49,072 nt of DNA from an uncultured Acetatifactor sp. (GTDB lineage: Bacteria > Bacillota > Clostridia > Lachnospirales > Lachnospiraceae), in contig CANRIP010000023.1 in NCBI GenBank assembly GCA_947630715.1, positions 1-49,072 on the forward strand, given 5' to 3'. Made by a program: the position numbers and the translations under genes. The notes beneath the pieces were generated by a model. That model saw only the letters and a list, made by a program, of their open reading frames with translations. It had not been told where the DNA came from and did no database searches. Positions 45,519 through 49,072 of the stretch are shown here, piece after piece (positions within the stretch are counted from its first letter, which is position 1; each line of letters starts with the position of its first letter).

Positions 45519-45596
45519 ATGAGCAAAAACAGCAAGACAGGGCAGAGAATCCGCCGACAGCAGACATCATCTAAAATCATAGTGGAAAAGCACTAA
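45519..45596 (+). CDS. 25-residue basic ORF, possibly a truncated gene
   Basis: ATG 45519 follows AAGGAGAGA and opens a 25-residue frame that starts MSKNSKTGQRIRRQQ and ends at TAA 45594-45596. It could be a real small basic protein or the 5' stub of a gene cut down in the mobile-element remnant. No family is recognised. Confidence 0.25.
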   Translation: MSKNSKTGQRIRRQQTSSKIIVEKH

Positions 45597-45646
45597 GAAT
45601 CTGATCAAGGAAAGGGAAGGATAGGCAGGCGGCATGCGCTATCACC

Positions 45647-45754
45647 CGGCATCAGGCCGGGGATGCCGTCAAACGGCCGGGGCAATAACGGCCCGATGTA
45701 ATGGCAATTTGCCAGTCCTCTGAATATGATATCAATAAAACATCGGAGGGACTG
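45647..45754 (+). promoter_or_regulatory. Hairpins upstream of the ferritin-like gene, one enclosing its ribosome binding site
   Basis: CGGCATC (45647-45653) pairs with GATGCCG (45662-45668). Further down, CAGTCCTC (45713-45720) pairs with GAGGGACTG (45746-45754) with one bulged G. This second helix takes up the GGAGG ribosome binding site of the ferritin-like gene at 45757. Confidence 0.45.
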
Positions 45755-45756
45755 TC

Positions 45757-46329
45757 ATGGAAAAGAACAAGTTTCAACTGATCAATACCTGTAATTTTGC
45801 CGGTGCCAGGCCCATCATGGCCGATCTGCCCTACCCGCCCATTCAGGTCAGAGAGAAAAATCAGGCGTATGCTGATTTGCTGAGCGTGGATTATTGCGGC
45901 TCCGTGTCCGAACTGTCCGCAATCGCGCAGTATATCAACAACGAAAACCGTATGTCCGGCGAAAAATGCTCTCTTGCAAAGACCATTCTGGGAATCGCAA
46001 TGGCGGAAATGATGCACCTGCAAAAACTGGGAGAACTGATCCTTTTACTGGGCGGAAACGTGGATTTTACCGCAAAGCTGCAGAACGGGCGCTGTCAAAT
46101 GTGGACGCCGGGATATCTTCGCATCCCGCAGTATCCGTCGGAGATGCTGAAAGCGGATATTGAGGCGGAACAAGATGCGATCCGACAGTATGAGGCTCAT
46201 ATCAGGATGATTCACGATGACTGTGTGAATGCCGTGTTGGAGAGAATCATTCAGGATGAAACGTACCATATTATGCTGCTGAAGACGCTGTTAGGAGAAG
46301 AAAGGGACTGCTCCTGCCGCGCAAGATAA
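45757..46329 (+). CDS. Ferritin-like diiron protein
   Basis: The 190-residue protein has four helices and the diiron pattern of ferritin-like folds: Glu52, E84-H87 (EMMH), Glu136 or Glu138 and E168-H171 (ETYH). The C-terminus CSCRAR is Cys-rich. It resembles bacterioferritin- or manganese catalase-related small proteins of Clostridia, but the exact reaction (iron storage, peroxide removal) cannot be assigned. It is followed by a large hairpin. Confidence 0.7.
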   Translation: MEKNKFQLINTCNFAGARPIMADLPYPPIQVREKNQAYADLLSVDYCGSVSELSAIAQYINNENRMSGEKCSLAKTILGIAMAEMMHLQKLGELILLLGGNVDFTAKLQNGRCQMWTPGYLRIPQYPSEMLKADIEAEQDAIRQYEAHIRMIHDDCVNAVLERIIQDETYHIMLLKTLLGEERDCSCRAR

Positions 46330-46344
46330 GAAGGCGCGGCTGCC

Positions 46345-46411
46345 CGCAGCCGGAACGGCCGTTTCAGCATCGATCTGACCAACGCGGCCGTTCCCGCAAC
46401 GGCTGCGTTGG
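46345..46411 (+). terminator. Two-tier hairpin after the ferritin-like gene
   Basis: CGCAGCC (46345-46351) pairs with GGCTGCG (46401-46407). Inside it GGAACGGCCG (46352-46361) pairs perfectly with CGGCCGTTCC (46385-46394). The tail TTGGGTTTTG is only moderately T-rich. It probably ends the ferritin transcript. Confidence 0.5.
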
Positions 46412-46541
46412 GTTTTGTAGGTTATAATCGGAACCGGATAACCCTTCAGAATGCCTTATCGCCACTTTTTCAAACGCTCACAGCTTAAGACGGAGCTGGG
46501 TAAAAGCCGGACGTTTTGTCCGAAACGCAAGAAAGTTTGAC
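46412..46541. other. Gap before the attenuator promoter
   Basis: No gene, strong hairpin or repeat is seen in these 130 bp. Confidence 0.4.
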
Positions 46542-46570
46542 TTGACAGCGATTTTTTCCCATGCTATCAT
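46542..46570 (+). promoter_or_regulatory. Strong promoter of the leader peptide-ATPase unit
   Basis: TTGACA (46542-46547), a 17-bp spacer and TATCAT (46565-46570). Transcription should start near 46577, about 70 nt before the leader peptide. Confidence 0.75.
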
Positions 46571-46647
46571 GAACCTATTGTTGGATACAGTTGACAATTT
46601 CATGATGCAATGCTCGGGTTACTACATTTCAGAAGGAGGTGGTTAAG

Positions 46648-46707
46648 ATGACAACATTATACGCATGCCGATCAGATGTCAAATTAACTGCCGTGATTCA
46701 GGAGTAA
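46648..46707 (+). CDS. 19-residue leader peptide
   Basis: ATG 46648 is preceded by AGAAGGAGGTGG (46631-46642), one of the strongest ribosome binding sites in the window. The product reads MTTLYACRSDVKLTAVIQE. It has no run of a single amino acid, so control by an amino acid level is unlikely. Codons 8-11 contain ATCAGATGT (46671-46679), the reverse complement of 46746-46754 in the terminator that follows. It is therefore probably a regulatory leader that senses translation. Confidence 0.65.
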   Translation: MTTLYACRSDVKLTAVIQE

Positions 46708-46743
46708 AGATTTTTGTATTCCCACTTTGCCGTAGTTTTTGCA

Positions 46744-46771
46744 GCACATCTGATGAGGATGTGCTTTTATT
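46744..46771 (+). terminator. Attenuator terminator after the leader peptide
   Basis: GCACATC (46744-46750) pairs perfectly with GATGTGC (46758-46764) around TGATGAG, followed by TTTTATT. The segment ACATCTGAT (46746-46754) can instead pair with ATCAGATGT in the leader peptide gene, which would break the terminator. Confidence 0.7.
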
Positions 46772-47057
46772 ATGCCCTGAAGCATGATGCATAAACCGTT
46801 ATTTTAAGCGGACTGAATCCACATTGCCCTGTTACGTCAGTCAGAGCGTGTCTGTGGACAAGGCACATTAGATTCAGATGGACGGTTACATACGTTTCTA
46901 TTACAAGATACCATACTGACTGCTCAACGGTTTGGCGGTCATCAAATGACTGGTATTACAGGGAAAGGGTGTCGGGCATGGTTCCCGACTTAGGCCGATG
47001 AAGCTTATGACGAGGAGATCATAGAGAAGGGTAAGACTGAAAAGCTATCTTTCAGCC
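46772..47057. other. Spacer between attenuator and ATPase gene
   Basis: These 286 nt hold no clear gene. A frame from about 46810 to a TAG at 47000-47002 lacks a start codon and reads like coding sequence (for example QRFGGHQMTGITGKG), so it could be the remains of a gene. GTCGGG (46972-46977) pairs with CCCGAC (46985-46990) in a short hairpin. No strong ribosome binding site lies just before ATG 47058. Confidence 0.35.
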
Positions 47058-48878
47058 ATGGACGAGAAAACCAAGGGCTGGAAGGAAATGTATGAAGGGC
47101 GCGTCATGGTACCGCCCAATACGCCGGGAAATGCAACGGAATTTCCTGTTTTTTACAATGATACTACATACTGGTACAATGATATTTCATTTAGCATTGA
47201 GCTGACCAACAAGCTGTTGCTGGATCGGCCGACCGTTTTGTGCATGATTCCGGTGAATCATCTGGGAATCGAAACATACGGCATTGCCGTCGCTGATGAT
47301 TGTTATCGTCAGTGGAAAAGGTGCCTTGGGGTTTTTAACGACGAACTGTACAACCGAAACAAGCCGCCGGAAGAAACGGGATGGTATTATACCGTTTCGC
47401 TTGGCGGGGAAATACTGGTGAGAAATACCGCCTATTTTGAGATGCGGGCGCCAAAGGATTACTCAAATGCAGGAGGAAATTCCGTTATACATTTTACCCC
47501 TGAAAAGACGGGCGAGGCATCCATGTGTCTATGCCTGAGATTTCAGGTACAGCTTCCGAGCAGGAATCAGAAAAAGGCCATTAAGCTGTTGGCCGATCAT
47601 CTTCCGCATGCCGTGGAATCGTTTCTCAAAGATTTTGATCGGGTGCGGAGCCAAAAAGTGGAGGAACTTGCACAAAAGCAGAAATCGTTAAGGGAATGGC
47701 TGGCAAAAAGCGAATACTGCGTATTTATTGCAAACGGGAGTATCCTTCCGAGAGACTCGGGAACCGGAGCGTGTAAAGAAAACGCTGTCCCCTTTCAGGC
47801 GCCGCATGATCAGGAAATAGAAGTGTGCGGCATAAGAGGAATGGGAATAAAAAGAGGGGTTACGGTCATTACCGGCGGGGGATATTCGGGAAAGTCAACC
47901 ATTCTTAACGCAATATCTTCAGGCATATATGATCATATACTTGGCGACGGAAGGGAGTTGTGCATCGCTGATCCTTTGGCGGTACAGATTTCCGCCGAGG
48001 ACGGGAGATGTATCAACAGTCTTGATATTTCACCGTTTATATCGGAAATTCCGGGTGAAAGCACAAGGAATTTTTCCACTCAGTGCGCTTCGGGTTCCAC
48101 CTCACAGGCCGCCAATATTCTGGAAGCAGTTTCTTCGGGCGCCAGATTAATGCTGATCGATGAAGACAGAAGCGCTGCTAATTTTATGATGAAGGATGCC
48201 ATGATGAAAAAACTGATAGGAAAAGATCCTATCATTCCTTATACAGAGAGAGTGAATGAAATATTCCGCTCTCTGGGAATATCCACTATATTGATCATAG
48301 GCGGAAACGGCGAATACATACCGGCAGCGGACGCGGTCTATCTGATCGATCGGTTCCGGATTTTCGATGTCACGAAACAGGCAAAGGAACTATATGCGCA
48401 GTACGGTAAAAATGCGGAAGACTCATGTGGCGCGGCTTTGACGGACGATTGGGGACAGAGCAGGGTATTGACAAGCGAGGCCTTTTCTCCGTATCCGGAA
48501 TTTGCCAAAACCGAAAAACTGGCGGTTTCCGATATCGGATACATTTTTATCGGACGGGAAAAAATAGACACGAGCCATATATACGAGATAATATGTCATG
48601 AGCAGAGAACCGCCGTCGGGTTTTTCATCAGGCTCCTGGAAAATAGGAACGGTGAAAGCCCGTTTAGCCAATCAGCCCCTAAAGCAATCGATTTGCACAA
48701 CGAAATTGATTTGCTGTACCGTGAAATAGAAGAAAAGGGCATCGACATGATTTACTCGGGATTTTTTCCGGAATGCGGGAGGTTTCTGGCGCTTCCGAGA
48801 AAAATAGATTTGCTGGCGGCCATTTACCGGATGCGCTGTACGAAATACGAAAATGATCCCGTCCGTGGAAACAAGTGA
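47058..48878 (+). CDS. ABC-class ATPase of the COG3044 type
   Basis: The 606-residue protein matches a family of predicted ABC-class ATPases without membrane domains, related to the RNA-binding trypanosome protein MRB1590. Conserved features are NGSILPRDSG (226-235), Walker A GGGYSGKST (273-281), DGRELCIADPLAVQISAEDGR (core ISAEDGR), FSTQCASGSTSQAANILEA with a signature-like SGSTSQ (345-350), and Walker B LMLIDED (364-370). The first 155 residues do not show the usual family start. The start is uncertain: ATG 47058, 47088 or 47106. Function is unknown. Confidence 0.8.
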   Translation: MDEKTKGWKEMYEGRVMVPPNTPGNATEFPVFYNDTTYWYNDISFSIELTNKLLLDRPTVLCMIPVNHLGIETYGIAVADDCYRQWKRCLGVFNDELYNRNKPPEETGWYYTVSLGGEILVRNTAYFEMRAPKDYSNAGGNSVIHFTPEKTGEASMCLCLRFQVQLPSRNQKKAIKLLADHLPHAVESFLKDFDRVRSQKVEELAQKQKSLREWLAKSEYCVFIANGSILPRDSGTGACKENAVPFQAPHDQEIEVCGIRGMGIKRGVTVITGGGYSGKSTILNAISSGIYDHILGDGRELCIADPLAVQISAEDGRCINSLDISPFISEIPGESTRNFSTQCASGSTSQAANILEAVSSGARLMLIDEDRSAANFMMKDAMMKKLIGKDPIIPYTERVNEIFRSLGISTILIIGGNGEYIPAADAVYLIDRFRIFDVTKQAKELYAQYGKNAEDSCGAALTDDWGQSRVLTSEAFSPYPEFAKTEKLAVSDIGYIFIGREKIDTSHIYEIICHEQRTAVGFFIRLLENRNGESPFSQSAPKAIDLHNEIDLLYREIEEKGIDMIYSGFFPECGRFLALPRKIDLLAAIYRMRCTKYENDPVRGNK

Positions 48879-49014
48879 GCAATTACAGACGGTCGCATGT
48901 GCCATGAGAAAACTTTTGTCCAATAGGGAAAAGGAATCGAAAGATTTGGCCGATTTTGCACTTCCCGGAACATTCCCGGAAACTCAAGAAATTAATTGTG
49001 TCAAGCATTTTTGA
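48853..49014 (+). CDS. 53-residue ORF overlapping the ATPase end
   Basis: ATG 48853 opens a frame of 53 residues ending at TGA 49012-49014, overlapping the ATPase gene by 26 nt. The product is hydrophilic, with NREKESKDLADFALPG in the middle. There is no good ribosome binding site, so it would rely on coupling with the ATPase. No family is recognised and it may be chance. Confidence 0.25.
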   Translation: MIPSVETSEQLQTVACAMRKLLSNREKESKDLADFALPGTFPETQEINCVKHF

Positions 49015-49040
49015 AAATGTCTTAAATTATCAAAAACATT

Positions 49041-49064
49041 AGCGCCGTGTAATGTGGCGCTTTT
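49041..49064 (+). terminator. Terminator after the ATPase gene
   Basis: AGCGCC (49041-49046) pairs with GGCGCT (49056-49061) around a 9-nt loop, followed by TTTTG. It closes the leader peptide-ATPase transcription unit. Confidence 0.65.
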
Positions 49065-49072
49065 GTCGTTCT

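Noticed and set aside
46648..46707. Leader peptide as an amino acid-biosynthesis attenuator
   Set aside because: There is no run of one amino acid, and the downstream gene is not biosynthetic.

Overview
The window looks like chromosome from a Gram-positive anaerobe of the Lachnospiraceae (Clostridium cluster XIVa) type. The reasons are the moderately GC-rich coding with strong AGGAGG-type ribosome binding sites, the FabK-type fatty acid operon with a FabT-like MarR regulator, a zinc-type uS14, an S10-spc-alpha ribosomal superoperon with a KOW-domain gene between map and infA, an ECF module plus truA downstream of it, and a Firmicutes-style maltodextrin ABC locus. Genus assignment is not possible from the sequence alone. 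No rRNA, tRNA, CRISPR array or intact insertion sequence was seen.

Layout. 1-403: promoter region with a 22-bp tandem repeat array, a strong sigma-A promoter and two FabT-like operators. 404-8532: type II fatty acid synthesis operon acpP-fabK-fabD-fabG-fabF-fabZ-accDA(fused)-fabH followed by a MarR/FabT-like regulator; accB and accC are missing from the places where they usually sit. 8522-10114: cardiolipin synthase overlapping the regulator. 10156-12112 (minus strand): an OmpR-type regulator with a degenerate receiver, and an RlmI/K-like SAM methyltransferase. 12194-14103: two CE1-like esterases behind their own promoter. 14149-31588: promoter, structured leader and the S10, spc and alpha ribosomal protein genes with secY, adk, map, infA and rpoA, ending in a strong terminator. 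31631-32578 (minus): an M15 peptidase. 32697-36118: ecfA1-ecfA2-ecfT-truA. 36128-43857: maltodextrin locus with a cell-surface lipoprotein, a LacI regulator, a GH13 enzyme, a solute-binding protein and two permeases, then a terminator. 44089-46407: an accessory patch with an XRE-GyrI-like regulator, decayed fragments, an AT-rich small membrane protein and a ferritin-like protein. 46542-48878: a promoter, a 19-residue leader peptide, a terminator with a competing antiterminator pairing, and a COG3044-type ABC ATPase.

How the parts work together. The first block makes and regulates membrane fatty acids, and the translational overlap of the FabT-like gene with cardiolipin synthase ties acyl-chain control to phospholipid synthesis. 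The central block makes ribosomes, the Sec channel and the core of RNA polymerase, with two promoters that share a TTGCCA -35 box lying inside inverted repeats. The maltodextrin block captures, imports and hydrolyses malto-oligosaccharides under LacI control; its transport ATPase must be encoded elsewhere.

The strongest candidate for something undescribed is 46542-48878. The leader peptide gene contains a 9-nt segment that is perfectly complementary to the left side of the following terminator. This is the layout of a translation-sensing attenuator, and it lies upstream of an ABC-class ATPase of unknown function. Other points of interest are the repeat array feeding into the fab promoter, the pseudo-receiver regulator, the rearranged fab operon and several structured leaders in the ribosomal operon.
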